A stretch of 64,000 nucleotides of DNA from Alistipes sp. (GTDB lineage: Bacteria; Bacteroidota; Bacteroidia; Bacteroidales; Rikenellaceae): NCBI RefSeq assembly GCF_020026455.1, contig NZ_JAHHQJ010000007.1, positions 85,772-149,771 on the forward strand, in the 5' to 3' direction. Under the pieces are notes generated by a model. That model was not told where the DNA came from and ran no database searches. It saw only the letters and a program-made list of their open reading frames with translations. The position numbers and the translations under genes are program-made. Shown here piece by piece: positions 8,322 through 16,082 of this stretch (position 1 is its first letter; every line of letters begins with the position of its first letter).

Positions 8322-9317
8322 ATGAAAATCATTGCCGACAGCGCCATTCCCTTTCTGAGAGGCGTTCTGGAGCCGTTCGCCGAGGTGGAATACCTCCCCG
8401 GAACTACCATTTCGGCCGCCGACGTCCGCCACGCCGACGCGCTGGTGATCCGCACCCGCACGCGGTGCGACGAAAAACTCCTGGCCGGATCCCGCGTGGG
8501 GATCATCGCCACGGCAACCATCGGTTTCGACCACATCGACACGGCGTGGTGCGCGGCCCACGGCATCGAAGTCACGACGGCCGCCGGCTGCAATGCCCGG
8601 GGAGTCCTCCAATGGGTCGGCGCGGCTCTGGTCCACCTGTCCCGCACGCAGGGATGGCAGCCCGCCGAACGCACGCTGGGGATCGTGGGCGTGGGACACG
8701 TCGGATCGCTCGTGAAAGCATATGCCGAAGGGTGGGGATTCCGCGTCGTCTGCTGCGACCCGCCGCGCGAGGAGCGCGAGCGGTGCGGATTCCGAACGCT
8801 GGAGGAGGTGGCCCGCGAGGCCGACATCCTCACCCTGCACACGCCGCTCGACGCTTCGACCCGCCACATGGCCGACAGCCGGCTGTTCGGACTGATGAAA
8901 CCCGGCGCCGTGCTTCTGAACTCCTCGCGCGGGGAGGTTGTCGACGGCGGGGACCTGCTCCGGAGCGGTCTGGAATGGGCGCTCGACGTCTGGGAGCACG
9001 AACCCCACCTCGACCCGGCACTGCTGGAAAACGCGCTGCTCGCCACACCCCACATTGCGGGCTACTCCGAGCAGGGCAAGGCCAACGCCACGGCAATGGC
9101 CGTCGCCTCGCTGGTCCGCCGGTTCGGACTGCCGCTCGAAGGATGGTATCCGCCCCAGGCCGCCCCGACACTCCGACGGCCGATCCTCTGGCAGGAACTT
9201 TGCCGGACCATCGACGGGGTGTACGACATCGCCGCCGAAAGCCGCAGGCTCAAGGAGCGCCCCGGAGACTTCGAATCCATGCGCGACCACTACGCCTACC
9301 GCCGCGAGTATTTTTAG
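8322..9317 (+). CDS. pdxB: Erythronate-4-phosphate dehydrogenase PdxB
   Basis: This 331-residue D-2-hydroxyacid dehydrogenase carries PdxB-type features: MKIIADSAIPF at the start, VIRTRTRCDEKLL, TIGFDHIDTAWCAAHGI, the NAD loop GIVGVGHVGSLV, NSSRGEVVDGGDLL and the catalytic segment ending PHIAGYSEQGKANAT. It oxidises 4-phosphoerythronate in the DXP-dependent pyridoxal-phosphate pathway; pdxJ of the same pathway is at 51 kb. The C-terminal dimerisation region is shorter than in the roughly 380-residue E. coli enzyme. The start follows the divergent promoter at 8278. Confidence 0.92.
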   Translation: MKIIADSAIPFLRGVLEPFAEVEYLPGTTISAADVRHADALVIRTRTRCDEKLLAGSRVGIIATATIGFDHIDTAWCAAHGIEVTTAAGCNARGVLQWVGAALVHLSRTQGWQPAERTLGIVGVGHVGSLVKAYAEGWGFRVVCCDPPREERERCGFRTLEEVAREADILTLHTPLDASTRHMADSRLFGLMKPGAVLLNSSRGEVVDGGDLLRSGLEWALDVWEHEPHLDPALLENALLATPHIAGYSEQGKANATAMAVASLVRRFGLPLEGWYPPQAAPTLRRPILWQELCRTIDGVYDIAAESRRLKERPGDFESMRDHYAYRREYF

Positions 9318-9353
9318 CACCAACGGCACGGATCAGGCTCTCTCCGCCCTCCG

Positions 9354-9397
9354 AAAAAGGCGAAACAGGCTTTTTATTAGCGAATTCGCCCTTTTTT
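9354..9397 (+). terminator. Probable pdxB terminator
   Basis: AAAAAGGCGA pairs with TCGCCCTTTTT across a 22 nt loop with one bulged base, 37 bp past the pdxB stop and followed by a T run. Confidence 0.5.
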
Positions 9398-9400
9398 GAT

Positions 9401-9408
9401 TACCTTTG
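9401..9408 (+). promoter_or_regulatory. -7 element for pyrD-cinA
   Basis: TACCTTTG ends 23 bp before the pyrD ATG at 9432. Confidence 0.7.
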
Positions 9409-9431
9409 TCCGCGATTATCAGTTAAGAACC

Positions 9432-10742
9432 ATGTACCGGAGAGTCATAAAGCCCGTACTTTTCTCGCTTACCATCGAGCAGGCCCACCACGCGGTGCTG
9501 CTGTTGCTGCGCATCATCGGGCTGATACCCGGAGGCCGCTGGCTGTTGCGCAAATGTTACGCCGTAGAGCATCCGGCCCTCGAACGCGAGGTGTTCGGCA
9601 TCCGTTTCGCAAACCCCATCGGACTGGCCGCCGGATTCGACCACAACGGCGAGGCCTTCCGCGAACTGGCCGCACTGGGATTCGGATTCATCGAGGTGGG
9701 AACCGTGACACCCCGTCCGCAGGCGGGCAACCCGCGGCCGAGGGTCTTCCGCTTCCCCAAGGACAACGCCATCATCAACCGCATCGGACTGGCAAACCGC
9801 GGGCTGGAGGCGACCATCCGCCACCTGCGGCGCCCGCACGACGGCGTGATCGTGGGCTGCAACATCGGCAAAAACACCGCGACACCCGCCGAAAACGCGC
9901 CGGCCGACTACCTCAAACTCTTCCGCAACCTCTACCAGTATGCGGACTATTTCACCGTCAACATCAGCTGCGACAACGCCTGCCGTGAAGGCACGGCCTA
10001 CACGCGCGAACATATCTTACAGATACTCAACCCGCTGTTCGACTTCCGCCGCGGGCAGAACCAGTTCCGCCCGATCATGCTCAAAATATCGCCCGACATG
10101 CCGGACGAGGTGATCGACCAGATCACCGACATCCTGCTCGAAACGCCCCTCGACGGAATCGTGGCCACCAACGGAACCCACAGCCGCAAGGGACTCCACA
10201 CAAGCCGCACGACGCTCGAAAAAATCGGCAGCGGACGCCTCAGCGGCGCCCCGCTCACACGCCGCGCCGTGGAGATCGTGCGCCGCGTCCACACCCGTTC
10301 GGGCGGGACCTACCCCATCATCGGGGTCGGCGGACTGATGTCGCCGGCCGACGTGCGCGCAATGCTCGACGCCGGAGCCGACCTCGTGCAACTCTACACC
10401 GGATATGTCTACAACGGCCCCGGAATGGTCAAGGAGGTATGCCGCGAACTGATCGCCGCGGCCGAGGAACAGGCTGCCGCACGCGCCGCCCAAGAGGTTG
10501 CCCAAGCATCCGCCCAAAACGCGGTAACCGGAGAACCCGGAGAAAATCCCGCAGCATCCGCCCCGAAGGCTGCCGGAAACACCGGCGACGCTGAAAACAT
10601 CGGGGAGACAGGGAGTGCCGAAAACACAGAAAACCCCGAAACCAACGAAAGCGCCGCAGCCGCAGCCAAGGCATCCGGCGGCGCATCGGAAGAGGAACGA
10701 CATTCCGAACCCGGACAAAGGCCCGAGTCCGGACAAAAATAG
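9432..10742 (+). CDS. pyrD: Dihydroorotate dehydrogenase (class 2-like) with low-complexity tail
   Basis: This 436-residue protein oxidises dihydroorotate to orotate in pyrimidine synthesis. Residues 1-345 are a class 2 (membrane, quinone-dependent) PyrD: an N-terminal helical segment MYRRVIKPVLFSLTIEQAHH, then NPIGLAAGFDHNGE, GFIEVGTVTPRPQAGNPRPR and IGVGGLMS. At the catalytic-base position the sequence is NISCDN (Cys180), where class 2 enzymes usually have Ser in NISSPN. The last about 90 residues are a Glu/Ala/Asn/Gly-rich disordered tail absent from E. coli PyrD (336 residues). cinA follows after 7 bp. The enzyme call is firm; the class is inferred from the N-terminus. Confidence 0.9.
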   Translation: MYRRVIKPVLFSLTIEQAHHAVLLLLRIIGLIPGGRWLLRKCYAVEHPALEREVFGIRFANPIGLAAGFDHNGEAFRELAALGFGFIEVGTVTPRPQAGNPRPRVFRFPKDNAIINRIGLANRGLEATIRHLRRPHDGVIVGCNIGKNTATPAENAPADYLKLFRNLYQYADYFTVNISCDNACREGTAYTREHILQILNPLFDFRRGQNQFRPIMLKISPDMPDEVIDQITDILLETPLDGIVATNGTHSRKGLHTSRTTLEKIGSGRLSGAPLTRRAVEIVRRVHTRSGGTYPIIGVGGLMSPADVRAMLDAGADLVQLYTGYVYNGPGMVKEVCRELIAAAEEQAAARAAQEVAQASAQNAVTGEPGENPAASAPKAAGNTGDAENIGETGSAENTENPETNESAAAAAKASGGASEEERHSEPGQRPESGQK

Positions 10743-10749
10743 GCCATAC

Positions 10750-12048
10750 ATGAAGGCAACCATCATCACCATCGGCGACGAAATACTCATCGGGCAGATC
10801 GTCGACACCAACTCGGTCTCCATCGCCAAGCATCTCAATGCGGCGGGCATCGTGGTCCGCGAGAAAATCTCGATCGGCGACGACCGCACGCAAATCATCG
10901 AAACCGCCGAACGGGCCCTCGCCGACTCGGAGGTGACCGTCATCACCGGAGGACTCGGCCCCACGAAGGACGACATCACCAAGAAAACCCTCGCGGAGCT
11001 CTTCCACAGCGACATGCGCTGCGACGAACGGGTGGCCGCGCACGTCGAGAAGATGCTCACCGAACGCGGCATCGAGTTCAACGAGCTCAACCGTTCGCAG
11101 GCGATGGTCCCCGCATGCTGCACGGTGCTGTTCAATGCCCACGGCACGGCCCCGGGCATGTGGTTCGAGCGCGGCAGCCACGTGATCGTCTCGCTGCCGG
11201 GCGTGCCCTTTGAGATGGAGCACCTGATGGAGGACGAGGTCATGCCCCGCCTGAAAGCCCACTTCGCACTGCGACAGATCGTCCACCGAACGATGATCAC
11301 CGCAGGACTGCCCGAGTCGATGCTCGCCAAACGCATCGAAGCGTGGGAAAACGCCCTGCCCCCATATCTGAAACTGGCCTATCTGCCCAATCCGGGCTCC
11401 GTGCGCCTGCGCCTGTCGGCCTACGAGGTGGAGGGCGAAAGCGTCGCCCGCGAAATCGAAAGCCGGTTCGAGGCCCTGCGCAGGATCATTCCCCACAACA
11501 TCATCGGATTCGAAACCGCGACCATGCAGGAGCTGGTACACAAAATCCTCACCGAACGCTCGCTGACACTCGCCACGGCCGAAAGCTGCACGGGAGGATC
11601 GATCGCCGCACGCTTCACGGCCATGCCCGGCGCTTCGGCCTATTTCCGCTGCGGCGTGGTGTCGTACAGCAACGAGTCCAAGGTCGATCTGCTGGGTGTC
11701 GACCCCGCGAACATCGCCCGCTACGGCGCCGTGAGCGAGCAGGTGGCCCGCCAGATGGCCGAAGGGGCCCGGCGTGCGGCAGGCGCCGACTATGCCGTGG
11801 CAACCACCGGAATCGCAGGACCTTCGGGCGGTTCGGCGGAAAAACCCGTCGGCACGGTCTGGATCGCCGTGGCGACACCCCGGAAGACGGTCGCAATCCT
11901 CAAACAATGCGGCACCGACCGGGGACAGATCATCGACCGCGCCAGTGCCTTTGCCATCGGCCTGCTGCGCGACTGTCTGAACGGGCATCAAACGCCTCCC
12001 GCCGAAACCGGGCACCCCGGCATGAGCCCGGAGCGCACTCCCCGCTGA
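10750..12048 (+). CDS. cinA: CinA family protein (nicotinamide-nucleotide amidohydrolase)
   Basis: This 432-residue protein has two domains. Residues 1-170 are the molybdopterin-binding-like COG1058 domain, with TIGDEILIGQIVDTNS and VTVITGGLGPTKDDITKKTL. Residues about 260-415 are the PncC-type amidohydrolase domain, with TLATAESCTGGSIAARF and TTGIAGPSGGSAEKPVGTVW. CinA/PncC proteins deamidate NMN in pyridine-nucleotide salvage, and some hydrolyse ADP-ribose. The ATG at 10750 sits 7 bp after pyrD, implying co-transcription. A longer in-frame start inside pyrD encodes only the shadow of its tail and was rejected. Confidence 0.93.
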   Translation: MKATIITIGDEILIGQIVDTNSVSIAKHLNAAGIVVREKISIGDDRTQIIETAERALADSEVTVITGGLGPTKDDITKKTLAELFHSDMRCDERVAAHVEKMLTERGIEFNELNRSQAMVPACCTVLFNAHGTAPGMWFERGSHVIVSLPGVPFEMEHLMEDEVMPRLKAHFALRQIVHRTMITAGLPESMLAKRIEAWENALPPYLKLAYLPNPGSVRLRLSAYEVEGESVAREIESRFEALRRIIPHNIIGFETATMQELVHKILTERSLTLATAESCTGGSIAARFTAMPGASAYFRCGVVSYSNESKVDLLGVDPANIARYGAVSEQVARQMAEGARRAAGADYAVATTGIAGPSGGSAEKPVGTVWIAVATPRKTVAILKQCGTDRGQIIDRASAFAIGLLRDCLNGHQTPPAETGHPGMSPERTPR

Positions 12049-12113
12049 CACCTCCGCGGAAGAGCGAAAAGGAGGGACGAATAACTTCTCCGGCCAAAAA
12101 AAAGAGGCCCGCT

Positions 12114-12144
12114 TTTGCTATTTGCCGAAAAGATTGTATATTTG
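12114..12144 (+). promoter_or_regulatory. Promoter of the rpmB-rpmG-DUF4295 operon
   Basis: TTTG at 12114-12117 and TATATTTG at 12137-12144 are separated by 19 bp, a full match to the Bacteroidota -33/-7 promoter. The leader is about 30 nt. Confidence 0.75.
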
Positions 12145-12183
12145 CACTCCCTTAATCGGGTTTTAACCAAAAATAATCAAACA

Positions 12184-12417
12184 ATGAAAGTTTGCGAAAT
12201 CACAGGCAAGGTGGCGATCGTGGGCAATAACGTCTCGCACTCGCACCACAAGACCAAGCGCAAATTCAGCCCCAATCTGAAAACCAAGCGCTTCTGGTCC
12301 GAGCAGGAGGGTCGCTGGATTACCCTGAAGGTATCCGCCGCCGGCATGAAAACAATCAACAAGAAAGGGCTTGCAGCCGCTCTGCGCGATGCTGCCGCAC
12401 CCAAAAGCGTGTACTAA
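12184..12417 (+). CDS. rpmB: 50S ribosomal protein L28
   Basis: This 77-residue protein begins MKVCEITGKVAIVGNNVSHS and contains HHKTKRKFSPNL, the basic L28 core. L28 binds 23S rRNA in the large subunit. The sequence has CEIT, without a zinc-type CxxC pair. It is the first gene of a three-gene cluster; the start follows directly from the promoter at 12137. Confidence 0.97.
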   Translation: MKVCEITGKVAIVGNNVSHSHHKTKRKFSPNLKTKRFWSEQEGRWITLKVSAAGMKTINKKGLAAALRDAAAPKSVY

Positions 12418-12433
12418 AAACAACGAGTAACAA

Positions 12434-12616
12434 ATGGCAAAGAAAGGCAACAGAGTTCAGGTCATCCTCGAGTGCACCGAACAGAAAGAGAGCGGCGTTG
12501 CGGGAATGTCCCGTTACATCACCACCAAGAACAAGAAAAACACCCCCGATCGTCTGGAGCGTAAGAAGTACAATCCTTTCCTCAAGCGGGTTACCGTTCA
12601 CCGTGAAATCAAATAG
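12434..12616 (+). CDS. rpmG: 50S ribosomal protein L33
   Basis: This 60-residue protein begins MAKKGNRVQVILECTEQKES and ends LKRVTVHREIK, the classic L33 pattern with RYITTKNKKNTPDRLERKKY. It has one cysteine and no CxxC pairs, so it is the zinc-free form. It lies 16 bp after rpmB. Confidence 0.96.
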   Translation: MAKKGNRVQVILECTEQKESGVAGMSRYITTKNKKNTPDRLERKKYNPFLKRVTVHREIK

Positions 12617-12628
12617 CAAAGAAGCTCT

Positions 12629-12787
12629 ATGGCAAAGAAAGTAGTCGCAACACTGAAAACCGGCACGGGTAAGCAGTTCACCAAGTGCATCAAGATGGTC
12701 AAATCGGACAAGACCGGTTCCTACATGTTCAAGGAAGGAATCATCGCCAACGACCAGGTAAAGGCTTTCTTCGAGGAGAAGAAATAA
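12629..12787 (+). CDS. DUF4295 family small basic protein
   Basis: The 52-residue protein reads MAKKVVATLKTGTGKQFTKC onward and ends DQVKAFFEEKK, matching the DUF4295 family that follows L33 in Bacteroidota. It is small, basic and encoded 12 bp after rpmG. By context it probably associates with the ribosome, but its function is not established. Confidence 0.9.
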   Translation: MAKKVVATLKTGTGKQFTKCIKMVKSDKTGSYMFKEGIIANDQVKAFFEEKK

Positions 12788-12791
12788 GTAT

Positions 12792-12812
12792 TTTAAGAGC
12801 AGAACTCTTAAA
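12792..12812. repeat. Hairpin after DUF4295
   Basis: TTTAAGAG and CTCTTAAA form a perfect 8 bp stem with a 5 nt loop, directly after the stop and before the terminator. Confidence 0.6.
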
Positions 12813-12814
12813 TA

Positions 12815-12850
12815 CAAAGGGCATCTTTCGGGATGCCCTTTGTGTTTTTT
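12815..12850 (+). terminator. Terminator of the ribosomal-protein cluster
   Basis: CAAAGGGCATC and GATGCCCTTTG form an 11 bp stem around TTTCGG, followed by TGTTTTTT. It faces the end of the glycosyltransferase gene. Confidence 0.85.
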
Positions 12851-12866
12851 ATGACCGGAATAATTG

Positions 12867-14876
12867 CTACCGCCGCACGGTCTCCCGGATCAGACGGCGG
12901 GTATTACGAATGAACTCCCCAACACCGTGCACGGTCTTCACGTATTCGCACGCCGCGACGGAAAGCTCTTTGCGCCGCGCCTCGTCCCCCATCAGCGTAC
13001 GGACCGCATCGACAAACAGGTCAACCTTGTCAAATCCGTCACCGAGTACCGGCCCTATATAGATTCCAAAACGCGAGGTCATCCCGTCCGGGTCTTGGCA
13101 ACTCACCAGCAACGTGCCGCAGGCCAGCGCCTCAAGGAACGTCACGGGCAGCGCCTCGTGGATAGACGTATTGATCAGAATTTTCGCCTCACGAATGCGG
13201 CGAAATTTCGCCTCGCCCTCAAGGTGGCCCACAAAATGGAGGTTGGGAATACCGGTGCGATAGGGAGCCATGATCGCCTCGTTACGCTCCTTCTCGAGTT
13301 GAGCCTGACCCACCAAATAAAACTCGTATTCGGGCATACGCCGGGCAATCTCGCAGAACAGCCACGCCCGTTTGACCGAAGCGATGCGTCCGACGAAAAC
13401 CACTTCATCACGCTTGACACACGTTTCGGGATCAAAGCCCGTCTCCACGTCGATCGGGTTGGGTAAATACGCAACGGGGGTCTTCTCGGCGAGACGGTAG
13501 AGAATACGGGCCTTGTCGGCAAGGTAGCGCCCTTGGGAGACGAACGACACCCGCCCCTGAGCGTAAAGCCGATGCACGGATTCATAAATACTGGTCTTCC
13601 AGTAGCATGTCTCGGGATACATCCCCACAGTCTGAATCTCCAGCCAATCGGTCCAAGGCCTCGGGTCCTGAACCCAGAACAGCAGCGGCGTATGGCTTTT
13701 ACCCTCGTAACTGAGCATATCCCAGGTCATCTCGGGAGAGAAGTAGAGATCATAGCGCTTGCGCTTCAGCCAGCGGGCGATGAAATGACGCCCCGGCAAG
13801 CGGTAAAGAAACACATCGTCCACGCGGATGCGGGAGGCTGCCGACAGTCCGTGATGCCGCCCAATCAAAACGTCGATCCGGATGTCATCGCAGGGAATAT
13901 ATTTGGCGATGTAATTACGCGCGAGGAATCCAATGCCACCGAAAGCCGTACCGCCACCGCCGAAGAACTCGTCGACGATCAAGGCAACCCGCAACGGTTT
14001 GGGGCCCGACGGTTTTTTCCGCAGGAAAGCCGGAAGTACCTTCTGCATCGCCTGACACAGTTGCAGTCCGAAACAAACCGACCGATACGGCGTCCGGGTC
14101 AGATAATGATAATAAAGACCTTTCAACGCATTGGGGCAGAGAGTCGACGACCATGGTTTGCGGGCCCCGGTATAGTGGACAATGACGGCTTCGGAGCTCC
14201 GTTCAGGATAATCGCGGACATGCTCCGTGGTGAAATTGAACCGATCGGGCAGTTCGAGGATCCGTCCTCGACAGACAATATTGATCACATCCTGATCCTG
14301 GAACCGAATACGGTCCTCCATTTGTCGCGTTGTGTCGCACAGCCTGTCGAAAAGTTTCTCCCGACGCATTGCCGCCAAATTGAGCAACAGCACGCCGGCA
14401 TTGATGTATAATTCGTCCTGTTCAAACCCGATCTCCGGTTTGTAATGGATTCGCTCGATCCACCGATCACACACACCTGCACACAAGAAGTCGCCAAGTT
14501 CCATATTCCACAACTCCTCAAGACTCCCTTGTACAACCAGATCGGTATCCAGATAGAGGGCTTTGTCCACCTGCGGAAAGAGTTCAGCAATGGCGTATCT
14601 ATAATAAGTATGCCGCGAAATATGGGGAATGTTAAGTTTCAGCCCCCGAAAAGCGGCGTCGTCGATAACCCGGAAGTCCAACCGACAATCCGCATGCCGC
14701 CCGGCCACCGAGGCAAGCCGGCCCCGACTCTTCTCCGAAAGGCCATCGGTCAATATATAACAGTCAATTGCCTGGTCCGGATTGTTCTCCAGCATGGAAA
14801 CCAGCATCACGCAGCCATGCTGCGCATAGCTCTCGTCGAAAGCGACGAAAAGATTTATTCGCTCCTGGGAATGCAT
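12867..14876 (-). CDS. Two-domain glycosyltransferase (GT8 + GT4 fusion)
   Basis: This 669-residue protein has two glycosyltransferase units. Residues 1-270 look like family GT8 (fold GT-A): INLFVAFDESYAQHG, YLDTDLVVQGSLEELWNME with the DxD-type metal motif, and VIVHYTGARKPW. Residues about 285-665 look like family GT4 (fold GT-B): GGGGTAFGGIGFLARNY, VVFVGRIASVKRAWLF, NLHFVGHLEG and HEALPVTFLEALACGT, which holds the donor-binding Glu. It could add two sugars in one glycan pathway; the substrates are unknown. It starts 11 bp after the stop of the secreted protein gene upstream. By eye its base composition is less GC-rich than its neighbours, as is common for surface-glycan genes. Confidence 0.87.
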   Translation of the reverse strand: MHSQERINLFVAFDESYAQHGCVMLVSMLENNPDQAIDCYILTDGLSEKSRGRLASVAGRHADCRLDFRVIDDAAFRGLKLNIPHISRHTYYRYAIAELFPQVDKALYLDTDLVVQGSLEELWNMELGDFLCAGVCDRWIERIHYKPEIGFEQDELYINAGVLLLNLAAMRREKLFDRLCDTTRQMEDRIRFQDQDVINIVCRGRILELPDRFNFTTEHVRDYPERSSEAVIVHYTGARKPWSSTLCPNALKGLYYHYLTRTPYRSVCFGLQLCQAMQKVLPAFLRKKPSGPKPLRVALIVDEFFGGGGTAFGGIGFLARNYIAKYIPCDDIRIDVLIGRHHGLSAASRIRVDDVFLYRLPGRHFIARWLKRKRYDLYFSPEMTWDMLSYEGKSHTPLLFWVQDPRPWTDWLEIQTVGMYPETCYWKTSIYESVHRLYAQGRVSFVSQGRYLADKARILYRLAEKTPVAYLPNPIDVETGFDPETCVKRDEVVFVGRIASVKRAWLFCEIARRMPEYEFYLVGQAQLEKERNEAIMAPYRTGIPNLHFVGHLEGEAKFRRIREAKILINTSIHEALPVTFLEALACGTLLVSCQDPDGMTSRFGIYIGPVLGDGFDKVDLFVDAVRTLMGDEARRKELSVAACEYVKTVHGVGEFIRNTRRLIRETVRR

Positions 14877-14887
14877 GACAAAGAAAA

Positions 14888-15820
14888 TCAGAACTTGTGC
14901 ACGGCGCGCACGAGGAACTTGTTGTATTTCGGAATCTCGATCACATAGGGCGGCTCGATGGCCATATGGCTCGTGTAGGCGTTCTTCTCGTCCATCTCGG
15001 TCGAGGAGAAATAGTAGACCAGACGGTCCATGCGCTCGCCGCCGGCACCCTTGAGCGCATCGTTGAACTTGTTGCGCGCCTGGCGGTTGTTCTGCACGCG
15101 CGAGCCGCCGTTGTAGTTGTGGCCGATGGACAGCAGTTCGTCAATGGCCGGAAGATACCAGCCTTCACCCTTGTCGCGGCACCATTTGAATGCCGGGAAA
15201 TCGTCCCACGAAAGATTGTTCGCTGCGATGTACTGAGCCACCAGCTCCATGTTCGCCATCCCGTCGGTGCGGTTGTCGGCACCCGCAAGGCGCAGGTCCG
15301 GTTTGCGGAACTCGCTCCAGTGGAGGTAGATTTCATCGAGCGAGACGACCAGTCCGTGCTGACGATCGTCCGAAAGATGGCAGATCACACCCCGGACGCC
15401 GTCCCGGTCGTAGAGTTCGCCGATTTCGTATTGTTTGAGCACATACTGCCCGCCCGGAACAGCCGGCACGGCCGAAGCGGCCGGAGTGGCCGGGGTCTCG
15501 GAAGCGGCCGGGGTTGCCGGAGTGGCCGGAGTCTCGGAAGCGGCCGGGGTTGCCGGAGTCAGCGGTATCGCGGGGACGGTTTTGGTGTAATACTCCTTTT
15601 CGCCGTTGGCATACTGAATGTAGAGGATCTGCGCAACGGGGAGCACGTAGGTCGGACCGTCGGGGTTCGAAAAACGCTTGTAGCGCACCGCTTCGGGTGT
15701 GATTTCGAGCACTTTGGCTTCGATCTTCGCGGCATCGGTCTTGACGATCAGATCCTGAGCGGAGGCCGTCAGCGCGCAGCACAGCGCTGCGAGCAACAAC
15801 AGAATGGTTCGTTTCATCAT
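14888..15820 (-). CDS. Secreted protein with Pro/Ala/Thr linker and DUF1566-like C-terminal domain
   Basis: This 310-residue protein starts with a signal peptide, MMKRTILLLLAALCCALTASA, with cleavage near SAQ. Residues about 21-85 form a small beta-rich domain (IEAKVLEITPEAVRYKRF). Residues about 87-125 are repeats of the type TPATPAASE. The C-terminal half resembles the DUF1566/FISUMP-like module, with WYLPAIDELLSIGHNYNGGS and a final RAVHKF. The role is unknown; surface or periplasmic display is likely. It has its own promoter and precedes the glycosyltransferase on the same strand, so they may form one unit. Confidence 0.75.
   Translation of the reverse strand: MMKRTILLLLAALCCALTASAQDLIVKTDAAKIEAKVLEITPEAVRYKRFSNPDGPTYVLPVAQILYIQYANGEKEYYTKTVPAIPLTPATPAASETPATPATPAASETPATPAASAVPAVPGGQYVLKQYEIGELYDRDGVRGVICHLSDDRQHGLVVSLDEIYLHWSEFRKPDLRLAGADNRTDGMANMELVAQYIAANNLSWDDFPAFKWCRDKGEGWYLPAIDELLSIGHNYNGGSRVQNNRQARNKFNDALKGAGGERMDRLVYYFSSTEMDEKNAYTSHMAIEPPYVIEIPKYNKFLVRAVHKF
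15470..15558. repeat. In-frame repeats coding the Pro/Ala/Thr linker
   Basis: Near-identical GGCCGGGGT/GGCCGGAGT units with GTCTCGGAAGC segments repeat within the secreted-protein gene and code TPATPAASE-type residues. The repeats could expand or contract. Confidence 0.75.
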
Positions 15821-15841
15821 TATCAATACAGGTATATACGA

Positions 15842-15849
15842 CAAATATA
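15842..15849 (-). promoter_or_regulatory. -7 element for the secreted protein/GT unit
   Basis: The minus strand reads TATATTTG, 22 bp before the start at 15820. Confidence 0.65.
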
Positions 15850-16027
15850 ACGCTTTTTTTCAAATTTTCGTGTCATCTGCGGCTTCGTGACGGCACTTTT
15901 AGCGATCGGAACCTCTTTTTCGGTCCGGAAGCGGGACGGGGCCGGCTCCATTCCGCCGGTTCGCCGCCCCGGCGCCGCAGCGGCTCGTTCGGAGGGCGGA
16001 ACATTTTGACGAAGTGCCCGCTCCGAT

Positions 16028-16059
16028 TTTGGTAGCGTCCTGCATTTTTCGTATCTTTG
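16028..16059 (+). promoter_or_regulatory. Promoter of ftsY-rimO
   Basis: TTTG at 16028-16031 and TATCTTTG at 16052-16059 have a 20 bp spacer. The leader to the ATG at 16083 is about 20 nt. Confidence 0.75.
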
Positions 16060-16082
16060 CAAAGGATTAAAATCCATAAGAC

